64,000 bases of DNA from an uncultured Erythrobacter sp. Lineage in GTDB: Bacteria; Pseudomonadota; Alphaproteobacteria; Sphingomonadales; Sphingomonadaceae. Below, piece by piece: positions 49,144 through 58,625 of this stretch (positions are counted from its first letter, which is position 1; each line of letters starts with the position of its first letter). The notes beneath the pieces are model-generated. The model was not told where the DNA came from and ran no database searches. It worked only from the letters and a program-made list of their open reading frames with translations. The position numbers and the translations under genes were made by a program. The stretch lies in NCBI GenBank assembly GCA_947488085.1, contig CANKYI010000001.1, positions 1,116,001 through 1,180,000 on the forward strand. The letters are read 5' to 3'.

Positions 49144-50298
49144 ATGCTGAAGAGAATGAGCAAAGGCATCGTTTGTGCGGGGCTTTTCGCATTTATCTCC
49201 GCATGTTCTGACCCGATGGTCGGAGCCGAAGTTCGCGAACAGCTCGAAACCGCCGCCTCTGCTGACATATCGCGCATCATTGGCGACGAAGCTGAGCGCC
49301 TTGGCGTTACAGCGATGAGCGTGACCGTTCTTGAAGCCGACGCCGAACCGCAGAGCCTGTATTTCGGACGCGCGGCAGAGGGTGGCCTGTTCCAAGCTGC
49401 GAGCCTTTCCAAAGCGGTCGCAGCGGCAGTGATCCTAACTCTGGCGGAGCGCGAGGACGTAGCGCTGGATGATGACATTCGCGGCCAGATCACGTCAGTG
49501 GATATCGCGTCTCTATCTGGCGGCGACCGGGCCATCACATTGCGTCAATTGCTGTCCCACACAACCGGCGCATCGCAAAGCGGCTACCCCGGTTATCCTC
49601 GCGACTCTGACCTGCCGACCACAGCCGACATCATCTCAGCCCCGCCTCGTATCTTTGAAAGCACGCTCGCCTTTGATGGGACACCGGGCGAGTTTCTGTA
49701 TTCGGGCGGCGGGTATATGATTGCGCAATTGTGGGCTGAGGATGTTTCGGGCATGCCATTTGAGGCGCTCGCAGATGAGCTTTTGTTCGACCCGCTTTCG
49801 CTGGAGCAAAGCACCTTTAGCCAGCCCATTGATGAAGCCGCAATTGCGCCCCTGACATTGGTTGGAGCGGATGCGAGCTTCGACGCGTTGGACGGGGTTT
49901 TCACAAGCGTTGAGGACAGCTGGCACGATTACCCCGAACAGGCGGCCGCCGGCCTATGGACCACATCACATGACTACGCCCGTTTTGCCGCAGCACTTCT
50001 GGATGCAGCCGATGGCGCGGACAATGCCATTTCGAGCGATGTGGCAAAGGCCATGATCGCACCACAAGTGGCCCTAGAAGAAGGGCAGCACTATGGTCTG
50101 GGCACGCAATTGGTGATGAAGGATGATGGCAGCATCCGCTTCGTGTCGCACAGCGGCGCAAACACCGGCTATAGAGCGCTATTCTCCGCCCGCCCCCGCA
50201 CCGACGACAAGCCGCACCGAGTAGTCGTATCGTTCACAAACACCACAAGCGGCGCCAGCCTGAACGAGGCAGTGGTGTTCGCGCTTACGGGGAAATAG
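49144..50298 (+). CDS. Serine hydrolase, beta-lactamase/class C fold, lipoprotein-like
   Basis: A 384-residue exported protein with signal and possible lipobox (FISAC). The S-x-x-K motif is S87-L-S-K90; LRQLLSHTTG follows, YSGGGY stands at the Y-x-N position, and HSGANTGY replaces K-T-G. This suits beta-lactamase-related esterases or D-peptidases rather than true beta-lactamases. It is 23 nt after leuA and precedes other exported hydrolases. Confidence 0.87.
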   Translation: MLKRMSKGIVCAGLFAFISACSDPMVGAEVREQLETAASADISRIIGDEAERLGVTAMSVTVLEADAEPQSLYFGRAAEGGLFQAASLSKAVAAAVILTLAEREDVALDDDIRGQITSVDIASLSGGDRAITLRQLLSHTTGASQSGYPGYPRDSDLPTTADIISAPPRIFESTLAFDGTPGEFLYSGGGYMIAQLWAEDVSGMPFEALADELLFDPLSLEQSTFSQPIDEAAIAPLTLVGADASFDALDGVFTSVEDSWHDYPEQAAAGLWTTSHDYARFAAALLDAADGADNAISSDVAKAMIAPQVALEEGQHYGLGTQLVMKDDGSIRFVSHSGANTGYRALFSARPRTDDKPHRVVVSFTNTTSGASLNEAVVFALTGK

Positions 50299-50350
50299 CA
50301 ACGTCATGCGCCCGATCGGCTGCGCCGGCGGAGAAACTGTCGCTTACAAC

Positions 50351-50731
50351 CTAGGTCCTTGCGCCATTTGCGAGGGCCGGTGGGCTGATGATCAACCATC
50401 CTCCTGCAATCAGGTGAAGTAATGTGGCCGCATGATAGAACAGCGTTTGTGCTTCGGCTGCATGGATGGAGACGCTGGGATCAAACGCCAACGCTATGCT
50501 GAGCGCAGTGCGAGCCAAGCCAGCGAGCAACATGATCACGCCCCACAAACGCACAGCGACGCGCCATCCACGCCCGGTCACGATGGCTCCCAACGACAAC
50601 ACAACCAACCCAAACGCCAACACGCCAAGCGGTGCGAAACTGCCGATCAGCGCGTAATCCACTGCGCGCCATGCCCACATTACAACAGTGAGCGTCAGCA
50701 AGACGTGCCCTCCGCCGATCCCGCTGTTCAT
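50351..50731 (-). CDS. Small multi-pass membrane protein, unknown
   Basis: A 126-residue protein with four hydrophobic helices (LLTLTVVMWAWRAVDYALIG; PLGVLAFGLVVLSLGAIV; VRLWGVIMLLAGLAR; AATLLHLIAGGWLIISPP). No family recognised. Its ATG overlaps the stop of the M28 peptidase gene by 4 nt, so it may be a partner or simply cotranscribed. Confidence 0.65.
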   Translation of the reverse strand: MNSGIGGGHVLLTLTVVMWAWRAVDYALIGSFAPLGVLAFGLVVLSLGAIVTGRGWRVAVRLWGVIMLLAGLARTALSIALAFDPSVSIHAAEAQTLFYHAATLLHLIAGGWLIISPPALANGART

Positions 50732-51576
50732 GGTGTCACCAACATCTCTATCGCCGCGGCGGCCAGGTCGATACCGCTCTCCAAATAGGCGCGGTCGATC
50801 TCGGTGTCCTCGGATGAGTGATAGGCGGCGTTGAAGTCCCCATCACTCAAATTTTCAGTCAGGAACGCAGCCGTAAAACCGCGCCTGCGAAAACTCACAT
50901 GGTCAGAGCTGTTGAAGTCGGCTCGCACCAATCGGATGCCGCGTTCCTCTGCCGCCGCGATATAGGCGTCTGCCACAGGGCCATCGGGCGCATCCAAGTC
51001 GAACACACCGTCCCCATTGCCGTCATAGCCCAGCATATCGAAATTATGCATCGAGTGCAGCGACCGGCCAGAGGCAAGCCATTGCGCTGCAAACACATCA
51101 CTGCCGACTTTGCCATCTTCCTCAGCATCAAACAGGACAAAGGTGATATTCGCATTGCGGATCGGCAACGCAGATAGACGTTCAACCAAAGCAATGACCG
51201 CATAGGTCCCGCTGGCATTGTCATCGGCGCCCGGACTACCCGGGACGGTGTCATAATGCGCGCCGATGATGATGTTGCGTTCGCTCGGGGTGCTAGCAGG
51301 CAATTGTGCGACGACATTGATCCCGGTTTGCGGCGGCATAATCAGGTCAAGCGCCCAGTGGATATTGGGCACACGGTAAGCGCGCTGTTCGCTCTCCACA
51401 CCAGCCGCAATCAAAGCTTGCTCAATCTTCATGGCGGCATCGGCGCGCTGTAACTTGGTAGCGCGTTCCCCGCTAAAAGCAGGCATATTGCCGCCAACTT
51501 CCACTGAATTCGCGCCGACTGCCAAAAACGCCGCGAGGGCGATGACGCACATCTTACTTGCCAAATTCCCCCGCAT
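50728..51576 (-). CDS. M28 family metallopeptidase
   Basis: A 282-residue exported aminopeptidase-like protein with AGGAGG just upstream. Zinc ligands are visible in order: His in IIGAHYDTVPGSPG, Asp in GADDNASG, Glu pair in VLFDAEEDGKVGS, Asp in HNFDMLGYDG, and His in AAYHSSEDT. It probably removes N-terminal residues from peptides in the periplasm. It is divergent from the acylase gene, with a palindrome in the shared upstream region. Confidence 0.9.
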   Translation of the reverse strand: MRGNLASKMCVIALAAFLAVGANSVEVGGNMPAFSGERATKLQRADAAMKIEQALIAAGVESEQRAYRVPNIHWALDLIMPPQTGINVVAQLPASTPSERNIIIGAHYDTVPGSPGADDNASGTYAVIALVERLSALPIRNANITFVLFDAEEDGKVGSDVFAAQWLASGRSLHSMHNFDMLGYDGNGDGVFDLDAPDGPVADAYIAAAEERGIRLVRADFNSSDHVSFRRRGFTAAFLTENLSDGDFNAAYHSSEDTEIDRAYLESGIDLAAAAIEMLVTP

Positions 51577-51591
51577 TCACCCTCCTATCGA

Positions 51592-51603
51592 TTACAGTTG
51601 TAA
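51592..51603. promoter_or_regulatory. Palindrome between M28 peptidase and acylase genes
   Basis: TTACAGTTGTAA is a perfect 5-bp dyad with 2-nt spacer; the outer bases extend it imperfectly (GATTACA/TGTAAAC). It lies just upstream of the M28 ribosome site. The TTACA half-site resembles those in the COQ4-region dyads, although the spacing differs. Confidence 0.4.
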
Positions 51604-51697
51604 ACATGTAAGGTAATTGCGCAAGTGCGGCTTAACTTGCCCCGCTACTGCGATGTTCCTACACATCACAGCAACACGGGATTTGAGGTGAGAGACT

Positions 51698-53959
51698 ATG
51701 CAGATTTGGACAGGCACGATCGCCACGGCGACACTTTTGGGCACTGCACAACTCGCAGCTCAACCAACCTATGAAGCAACCATCACGCGTACCGACTACA
51801 ACATCCCGCATATCACCTCCGAAACGTGGTCCGGCATCGGATACGGTGTGGCCTATGCCTATGCGCAGGACAATTTCTGCATGTTGGCAGAGGAGTTTGC
51901 GACCGTCGCGGGTGAACGCTCAATGCATTTCGGACCTGAAGCCACATCAGTGCTGGGCTTTTCTGACGTCGACAATTTGACCTCGGACACATTTTTTCGC
52001 GGATCGATAGACCTCCCGACTTTGCGCGATGGTTGGTCCAGTCAAAGCGCCGAGGCGCAGCAGATCGTCGATGGCTATGTCGTGGGTTACAATCGCTACC
52101 TTACGGACACAGGGCCGGATGCGCTCCCAGAGGAATGCCGTAATGCAAGCTGGGTGCGGCGCATCACGCGCGATGATATGCTGCGCCTCAATGAAAAACA
52201 GATGTTGCTGGCCAGCTCGCTCGCGCTGGCACCCGGAATTGCTACCGCTGCGCCTCCCGGAGCAGAACAACCCGCTGACACCGCGCATATCGTCCTGCCC
52301 GACAATGAAGACCTGCGATTTGGCAGCAACGGGTGGGCGTTTGGCGGCGATGCGACTGGTGAACAGGGCGGCCTGTTAATCGGCAACCCGCATTTCCCGT
52401 GGGAAGGCCCATCGCGCTTTTGGCAATTGCACGTGACAAAACCCGGCGAATATGACGCAATGGGCGTTGGGCTGGCCGGCACGCCGTTCGTGACACTTGG
52501 TTTTAACAAGGATGTCGCGTGGACTCATACAGTCACCGCCGCGCGCCATTTCACTCTCTATGCCCTGACCCTCTCTGCCGATGATCCCACAATCTATATG
52601 GTCGATGGAGAGCCGGTGGCGATGACGACACGCCAAGTGAGCATCCCGATGCCCGACGGCGCACCCGCAGTCGAGCGCACATTGTATTCCACCCGTTTTG
52701 GCGCGGTTGTGACCATTCCCGGCACACCGATTGGGTGGAGTGAGACATCCGCCTTTGCCATTCAGGATGCAAATAGCGGCAATCAGCGCGCAATCGACAC
52801 GTGGCTGCGCATCGGACAGGCCGCCAATGTCGGCGAGATTGAAAGCGTCGTGAGTGAGACGCTCGGCATTCCGTGGGTCAACACCATTGCCGCTGATCGT
52901 GAAGGCAATGCTTTGCACGCCGATATCACTGCGGTTCCCGGTGTCTCACCCGAATTTATCGAACAATGTTCAACGCCGTTTTCCGGCCTTGTCGCAGGGA
53001 TGGTCACACTGCTCGACGGGACACGGGGCGAATGCGATTGGCGCACAACCTCCGAGGACCCACTTGCTGGATTGCTACCCGCCAGCGACCAAGCGGCGCG
53101 CACACGGCGTGACTATGTGACGAATTCCAACGACAGCTACTGGATCAGCAATCCACGCGCCCCCTATCGCCAACTTTCGCCAATTCTCGGTGATTTTGAG
53201 GATGAGTTGAGCCTGCGAACGCGGTCGAACTTTATTGAAACAGAGGCTGCGATTGCCAGCGGCCCGTTTGACCGCGATGATGCAAAGATCCTCGTCTTTG
53301 CCAATCGCAGTTTAGCCGCAGAGATGGTGGTCGAGCCGCTGCTGGCACTGTGTCCACAGCACCCGCAATATGCCGAAGCGTGTGAAGCGCTTTCCGGATG
53401 GGACCGCCGCTTTGATATCGACAGTCGCGGTGCGTATCTATTCGCCGCATTCTGGGAAAAGGCCCGGAGCAACAGCAACCTTTGGCAAGTGGCATTTGAC
53501 GGCAGCGATCCGATTAATACACCGCGCGACCTCAACGAAACTGATGGTGAAGCGCTGCTCATGGCATTGGGGTCAGCAGCAGACGAGATCACCGCAGCAG
53601 GCATCGCATTGGATGCCCAATGGGGTGAAGTGCAGACCCGTCGTGCGCCCGGTGGCGAAGCCATCGCGATCCATGGCGGCCCGGGCACTGCCGGTGTGCT
53701 GAACATGCAAATCGGACGAGAAGTTGACGGCGGCCTGACCCCGCGTCACGGATCGAGCTACATCCAAATTGTGACTTTCGATGAAGATGGGCCGGTGGCC
53801 GATGCTATCCTTAGCTATTCGCAATCGACCAACCCGGCCTCACCTCATTATGCCGATCAAACACAGCTCTATTCACGCAAGGAATGGCACCGCCTGCCCT
53901 TTACGCCTGAAGAAGTCGCCGCGGCGCAACAGGGTGAGGTGACGCGAATTTCGGAATAG
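51698..53959 (+). CDS. Penicillin acylase family amidohydrolase
   Basis: A 753-residue exported Ntn-hydrolase precursor. The signal peptide ends near residue 20. The alpha part begins ATITRTDYNIPHITSETW. The predicted autocleavage site precedes S210 in RFGSNGWAFGG, which gives the N-terminal nucleophile Ser of the beta chain. GNPHFPWEGPSRFWQLHV and NDSYWISNPRAPY are further family marks. Such enzymes cleave acyl amides; acyl-homoserine lactone, penicillin or acyl-peptide substrates are all possible. Confidence 0.9.
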   Translation: MQIWTGTIATATLLGTAQLAAQPTYEATITRTDYNIPHITSETWSGIGYGVAYAYAQDNFCMLAEEFATVAGERSMHFGPEATSVLGFSDVDNLTSDTFFRGSIDLPTLRDGWSSQSAEAQQIVDGYVVGYNRYLTDTGPDALPEECRNASWVRRITRDDMLRLNEKQMLLASSLALAPGIATAAPPGAEQPADTAHIVLPDNEDLRFGSNGWAFGGDATGEQGGLLIGNPHFPWEGPSRFWQLHVTKPGEYDAMGVGLAGTPFVTLGFNKDVAWTHTVTAARHFTLYALTLSADDPTIYMVDGEPVAMTTRQVSIPMPDGAPAVERTLYSTRFGAVVTIPGTPIGWSETSAFAIQDANSGNQRAIDTWLRIGQAANVGEIESVVSETLGIPWVNTIAADREGNALHADITAVPGVSPEFIEQCSTPFSGLVAGMVTLLDGTRGECDWRTTSEDPLAGLLPASDQAARTRRDYVTNSNDSYWISNPRAPYRQLSPILGDFEDELSLRTRSNFIETEAAIASGPFDRDDAKILVFANRSLAAEMVVEPLLALCPQHPQYAEACEALSGWDRRFDIDSRGAYLFAAFWEKARSNSNLWQVAFDGSDPINTPRDLNETDGEALLMALGSAADEITAAGIALDAQWGEVQTRRAPGGEAIAIHGGPGTAGVLNMQIGREVDGGLTPRHGSSYIQIVTFDEDGPVADAILSYSQSTNPASPHYADQTQLYSRKEWHRLPFTPEEVAAAQQGEVTRISE

Positions 53960-53968
53960 GTCGCACCA

Positions 53969-54376
53969 CTACGCTGCCTTGAGTTGAGCGTTAACCAAGG
54001 TCCGGTGGACCAATTGCGCCAGTTCACTTGGCCCGGCGGGCTTCTCAAGCATTGGTGCCTCAATCCCCCCCATATCCACGTCGCCGCCTCCGGGATATCC
54101 CGAACTATAGATCACCGGCATGGTAGGAAATTGATCTCGCACCAATTGTGCAAGTTCGAACCCGCAAACATCACCAGGCAAAACGATATCGGTTAGTAAC
54201 AGATCAAATCGCGCGCCATCATCGATCATGGCCAGAGCCTGCGCTCCAGATTGAGCCAGTAACACTTTGTAATTTAGGCCTTCCATTACGTCAGCTATCA
54301 TCATGCGCAAGAGGACTTCATCCTCCACCACCAATAATGTCTGTCCGTTGCCCATTGGAAAATCGTCGTTCTGCAT
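53969..54376 (-). CDS. Single-domain response regulator (CheY-like receiver)
   Basis: A 135-residue receiver with no output domain. The acidic pocket is VVEDEVLLR, the phospho-accepting Asp lies in LLLTDIVLPG, and the Thr/Ser and Lys positions lie in VIYSSGYPG and LEKPAGPSEL. This type (FixJ-like receiver with GYPG) often pairs with hybrid histidine kinases; none is adjacent. The start might be ATG 54355. Confidence 0.88.
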   Translation of the reverse strand: MQNDDFPMGNGQTLLVVEDEVLLRMMIADVMEGLNYKVLLAQSGAQALAMIDDGARFDLLLTDIVLPGDVCGFELAQLVRDQFPTMPVIYSSGYPGGGDVDMGGIEAPMLEKPAGPSELAQLVHRTLVNAQLKAA

Positions 54377-55000
54377 TTGAAACTATGACCCCTGTCAAAC
54401 ACCGGTAAACGGTATCATTCACGTTTATGCACCTCGAATTTATCCAAGTTTCAACCAACAGGGCCCTAAGAACCAATACCGCGAAGCAAAGCTTGATCGC
54501 GGAACCCCCTGATAATTGTGTTCAAGCGACTGACTAATCAAAAAATTGATCGCCCCGCCAATCACTCGAATAAACGCAAGCATCTCGACACGCTTTTACG
54601 TATTCATGATGTTTGCTTACATCTAACAAAAAACACAAGTTTCAATTGTTAACTTTGGTTCCTAAAAAAATTGTATCATAGATATTGATGTTTTATTCCA
54701 TTGATGTCTTGCAAATTTTTATCGGTTGAAAACTCTTTTGGATTCAAAGTACTTTCAAGATTGACGATAGGTGTAGCTTATCGGTCTGCGCGCTTTCCTA
54801 CTATTGGGTCCATGGCTAACACGTGCAGCCGATGCAGTACGTTCCCGCTCACAATTCCCTTGCATTCGCCGCCCCACAGAACCGTTATGCAGTGACGCAG
54901 TTTTTCCCTACAAGAGCGTGTAACATGCGGTCCAAGTGCCTCTCAGCAGCGATGAGTTGAGAGTGCACATGAGATCGGATGAACAGGAGAGAGCACCACA
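54377..55000. other. 624-bp intergenic region, partly AT-rich
   Basis: No convincing gene. The part from about 54530 to 54780 is clearly AT-rich compared with its surroundings, with several A and T runs. A 64-codon ORF at 54701-54895 has no ribosome site or coding character. The region may hold promoters or a small RNA, but I found no clear terminator or repeat. Confidence 0.5.
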
Positions 55001-56053
55001 ATGAGCATCACACCGGTTGAACCCATCCTCGAACCCGACTTGCCGATCATCGACCCGCATCATCATCTGTGGGATCTGCGCGCGATGATGCCGATGTTCC
55101 CGGAACCCCGGCATCGCTTCATCGATACGCTTGTGCCCGTTGCCCATTACACATTCGATCAGTTCAACGATGAGATCGCGCAAAGCGGCCACAACGTCAT
55201 CGCTACGGTCTTCATGGAATGCGGTGCATTCTACAATGGCGCCTATGGCGAGGCACTGAAGACAGTCGGCGAAGTCGAGTTCGTAAACGGCGTTGCTGCG
55301 CAATCAGCGAGCGGAATGTATGGCAATGCGCGCGCTTGCGCTGGGATAGTGGGCCATGCTGATCTGACCAGAGGCGCGGCGGCAGGCGACGTGCTCGATG
55401 CGCTCAAAGCGGCGGCTCCTGCACGCTTCAAAGGGGTCCGGCATCAGGGTGCATGGGATGCCGATCCCGACGTGTTAGGCCCTCCCTTCCATGCCCCGCC
55501 CCAGCTCTATCGGGATGCGACCTTCCGCGAAGGCTTTGCCGAGATTGGCAAACGCGGCATGAGCTTTGATGCATGGATATTGGAGCCTCAGATCAGCGAT
55601 GTGATCGACCTCGCCCGCGCCTTCCCTGACACGCCCATCTGCCTTGACCACTGCGGCACGCCGCTGGGCATGGCGAGCTATACGGGCAAGCTGGAGGAAC
55701 GCTTTGGTATCTGGCGTGATGCGATCACTGAGCTGTCGCAGTGCGAGAATGTAATGGTAAAGCTGGGCGGGCTGGCGATGCACAATTGCGCTTTGCCAGA
55801 CAATGGCCCCGCGGCAGGCGTTGGCTCAGAGGAATTGGCGCGACTGTGGAAGCCCTATATCGACACCTGTATCGAAGCGTTCGGGACTAACCGTGCGATG
55901 TTCGAATCGAACTATCCAGTTGATCGCTGGGGCGCGAGCTACCCGGTCTTGTGGAATGCGTTCAAACGGATCACGGCGGATGCGAGCGATGATGAGAAAG
56001 CGGCACTCTATGCCGGGAACGCTGCGCGCTTCTATGCGCTTGAAGGACTGTAA
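55001..56053 (+). CDS. Amidohydrolase-2 family metal hydrolase
   Basis: A 350-residue TIM-barrel hydrolase with ACAGGAGAG upstream. The metal motif is IIDPHHHLWDLR; later LDHCGTPLGM and ESNYPVDRWG fit the amidohydrolase-2 group (as in 2-pyrone-4,6-dicarboxylate lactonase and related enzymes). These open lactones or decarboxylate aromatic-ring products. The substrate is unknown. It is followed 69 nt later by a nitronate monooxygenase. Confidence 0.88.
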   Translation: MSITPVEPILEPDLPIIDPHHHLWDLRAMMPMFPEPRHRFIDTLVPVAHYTFDQFNDEIAQSGHNVIATVFMECGAFYNGAYGEALKTVGEVEFVNGVAAQSASGMYGNARACAGIVGHADLTRGAAAGDVLDALKAAAPARFKGVRHQGAWDADPDVLGPPFHAPPQLYRDATFREGFAEIGKRGMSFDAWILEPQISDVIDLARAFPDTPICLDHCGTPLGMASYTGKLEERFGIWRDAITELSQCENVMVKLGGLAMHNCALPDNGPAAGVGSEELARLWKPYIDTCIEAFGTNRAMFESNYPVDRWGASYPVLWNAFKRITADASDDEKAALYAGNAARFYALEGL

Positions 56054-56122
56054 AAGGTGACACTTGCGTAGTTGCGATACGCAACCTACCGCACGTCAAA
56101 AGCCCTTCTAGGAGAGACCACA

Positions 56123-57127
56123 ATGCCCCTTCCCGCCCCGTTTGATCGCCTTCGTATCCCGCTGATCGGCTCACCGCTGTTCATCGTATCGGGACCAGAG
56201 CTGGTGATCGCGCAATGCAAGGCAGGGATCATCGGCAGCTTCCCCGCTCTCAATGCGCGTCCCCAATCACTGCTGGATGAATGGCTGCATCAGATCACGG
56301 AGGAACTCGCCAAACACAACCGTGAGAACCCGGACCGTCCCGCGGCCCCTTATGCTGTGAACCAGATCGTGCACAAGTCGAACGACCGTGTGATGGCGGA
56401 TATGGCGACGTGTGAGAAATGGCAGGTCCCTATGGTCATCACCTCGCTGGGTGCGCGTACGGAGATCTTCGATGCAGTGCGCGGATGGGGCGGCGTGACG
56501 ATGCATGACGTCATCAACAATCGCTTTGCGAACAAGGCGATAGAGAAAGGCGCAGATGGCCTGATCCCGGTTGCTGCGGGAGCTGGTGGGCATGCGGGCA
56601 CACAGTCGCCCTTTGCTCTAATGCAGGAAATACGCGAGTGGTTTGACGGGCTAGTCGCCCTTTCCGGCTCCATCGCAAACGGCGCTTCTGTGCTTGCTGC
56701 TCAGGCGATGGGTGCAGACTTTGGCTATGCGGGCAGTGCCTTTATCGCCACCGAAGAAGCCAATGCGGACCAAGCCTACAAGGATGGGATCGTTGATGGC
56801 TCTGCTGAAGGGATCGTCTATTCGAACCTCTTCACTGGCGTTCACGGCAACTACTTGCGCTCCTCGATTGAAAAAGCGGGATTGGACCCAGACGATCTGC
56901 CCACAAGCGATCCGTCGAAGATGAATTTCGGATCAGGCGGCAACACAAAAGCCAAGGCTTGGAAAGACATCTGGGGATCGGGTCAGGGCGTCGGCGCGAT
57001 CAAGTCGGTCGGTTCGGTCGAGGATCTAGTGGCGCGGATGGAACGTGAATACCACGCAGCCAAGGCTCAGATGTTGGCGAATTCCGACTACACTTCATGG
57101 GCTGCGATGGCGGAAGCCGCAGAGTAA
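56123..57127 (+). CDS. Nitronate monooxygenase (2-nitropropane dioxygenase-like)
   Basis: ATG 56123 with GGAGAG upstream gives 334 residues. The FMN-binding TIM barrel shows PLIGSPLFIVSGPELVIA, GIIGSFPALNARP, and DGLIPVAAGAGGHAGTQSPF, which holds the catalytic His region. Such enzymes oxidise alkyl nitronates; some relatives act as enoyl reductases. It is probably cotranscribed with the amidohydrolase gene. Confidence 0.9.
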   Translation: MPLPAPFDRLRIPLIGSPLFIVSGPELVIAQCKAGIIGSFPALNARPQSLLDEWLHQITEELAKHNRENPDRPAAPYAVNQIVHKSNDRVMADMATCEKWQVPMVITSLGARTEIFDAVRGWGGVTMHDVINNRFANKAIEKGADGLIPVAAGAGGHAGTQSPFALMQEIREWFDGLVALSGSIANGASVLAAQAMGADFGYAGSAFIATEEANADQAYKDGIVDGSAEGIVYSNLFTGVHGNYLRSSIEKAGLDPDDLPTSDPSKMNFGSGGNTKAKAWKDIWGSGQGVGAIKSVGSVEDLVARMEREYHAAKAQMLANSDYTSWAAMAEAAE

Positions 57128-57134
57128 AAAGCGC

Positions 57135-57722
57135 TTAAGTCGCCTCCCAAAGGACCTCTGCCATGGCATCGAGTTCGGCAAAGTCGAACCCGGTGCCAAG
57201 CGGGTCCTTACGATTGAGGACCATTCGCCGATCTTCGCTAAGCAGTCGGCGACGCAGCGCCGACTTCAACAGCGCGAGCCGGGTCAGCGCATCAACCAAA
57301 GCGGTTTCCGCATCCTTAGCGCGCGCCTTGGACCAGCTTTCCTCGATCCGACCAACGCGTTCAATCACCAGCTCGTTGTACTGACGATGCGGTCCGCGGT
57401 GAAGCGGCATACCAGTGCGGAACGTCGCATCTTCAGTGGCTGGCAACAGCAGGCCATTTGTGCGGAAATCTTCAAACCCGACCGGCTCACTGCCAATGGC
57501 ATCGAACATCGTCCCGAAGCATTTGTACCCTAGCAATTGACGGGGGAGCAAATGATGTCGCTGCATCCCTGGATCATGCCCAGGCTGTCCGCGACGATTG
57601 ACGGATCGGAATGAAATTGTGGTGCGCGAATGGGAGGCTAAACCGTGCCCGTCAAGTCCCCCATTTGTTGTTACGCCCCTATTCGCCAAACTATTCTCGC
57701 GACACCCTGATAAACTTGCCAT
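57135..57722 (-). CDS. AHH (HNH/Endo VII-type) nuclease-like protein
   Basis: The C-terminal ~145 residues carry the AHH pattern: MQRHHLLPRQLLGYKCFG, DFRTNGLLLP, and MPLHRGPHRQYNELVIERV. The paired His and the later H-x-x-Y site fit metal-dependent HNH/Endo VII nucleases. The true start is unsure; the ORF opens at 57722 without a ribosome site, overlapping the upstream gene by 32 nt, and the protein could begin closer to FRSVNRRGQPG. Its role is unknown; in other settings AHH domains occur in toxins, but no immunity gene or secretion signal is evident here. Confidence 0.7.
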   Translation of the reverse strand: MASLSGCRENSLANRGVTTNGGLDGHGLASHSRTTISFRSVNRRGQPGHDPGMQRHHLLPRQLLGYKCFGTMFDAIGSEPVGFEDFRTNGLLLPATEDATFRTGMPLHRGPHRQYNELVIERVGRIEESWSKARAKDAETALVDALTRLALLKSALRRRLLSEDRRMVLNRKDPLGTGFDFAELDAMAEVLWEAT

Positions 57723-58491
57723 TGCGCGAAACGCTCAACAAAAGACGGCTGCCATCTGGAGCAATAATGCGTTCGCTTTGTTCAATCCCACCGACAATAA
57801 CCATCTGATTGATCAACCGCACACCCAACCGCGTCGCCGCGACTTTGTCAGAAGAGAGCGGCGGTTCGATACGCAATTCTTGATCAATCCAAAACTCGAG
57901 ACCGACGCTTTGCAATGCGCCATCGACCGTTTCGCGAAAGGCAGTAAGACCGAGGGCGGGAAACGCGCCACCATCCAACCAAGCTGTCGAAACAGATTCG
58001 AAAAATCGCCTCCCAATTGCGCTACCGGATGGCGGCCATACCACCGCCTCTAGCTCTTCGAAGTGATGCACGAGATCGCGTGCCAGGGCCATGAGCGCCT
58101 TAGCAACAGGCAGCGTCCGCTCCCCACCGACAAGATGATGGCCCGGCAACAGATGCATCGCCTCAAACCGCGCAGGTCCTGGCATATCGGGCAAATCAAA
58201 GCGGTGTTCGATCGAAGGGAAAGCAACAGCGTCACGAGGTTGAAGCCCGCGCAAATCGAAAGCCAAGCCATCACGCAACAATTCCAACCAGGCCAAATCA
58301 GTCGCAACCGGGCTCGCCAAAGTATCACCGCCAACTGGCTGACCATTGGCGGTAACCAATTGCAAAGGACTGCCCTCAGACGGGTCATGAGTTACGGTAA
58401 CGGCGCGCTGGCTTGTGATGAAATCGCGAATATCAGAACGGTCCGGCCGTTTGCCAGCCGCAAACAGCAGATAGAGCCCTTTGGCTTCCAT
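57691..58491 (-). CDS. Hypothetical cytoplasmic protein
   Basis: A 266-residue soluble protein with no signal or membrane segment and no family I recognise. It starts MEAKGLYLLFAAGKRPDRSD and has an His-containing segment (MHLLPGHHLVGGERTLPVAK) and a C-terminal beta-rich part. It resembles DUF4261-like proteins in overall layout, but I do not claim it. The 3' end overlaps the AHH gene by 32 nt. Confidence 0.6.
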   Translation of the reverse strand: MEAKGLYLLFAAGKRPDRSDIRDFITSQRAVTVTHDPSEGSPLQLVTANGQPVGGDTLASPVATDLAWLELLRDGLAFDLRGLQPRDAVAFPSIEHRFDLPDMPGPARFEAMHLLPGHHLVGGERTLPVAKALMALARDLVHHFEELEAVVWPPSGSAIGRRFFESVSTAWLDGGAFPALGLTAFRETVDGALQSVGLEFWIDQELRIEPPLSSDKVAATRLGVRLINQMVIVGGIEQSERIIAPDGSRLLLSVSRNGKFIRVSRE

Positions 58492-58625
58492 ATTTGCTGG
58501 TTCTGTTATTTTGCCAGACCTCTCTGTGTCACAGGCTCATGCTGTATACAGTCCGATACCTGACCTGATTTCGAACAACCGTCGAGTCCTGAATAACAGT
58601 AAATCACCAGATTGTCCCGAAAAGT

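Noticed and set aside
54701-54895. 64-codon ORF in the AT-rich gap
   Set aside because: No ribosome site, mixed composition and no recognisable feature.
58542-58551. CTGTATACAG palindrome as a LexA box
   Set aside because: It resembles part of the E. coli SOS box, but alphaproteobacterial LexA sites are of the GTTC-N7-GTTC type, and the nearby genes are not SOS genes.
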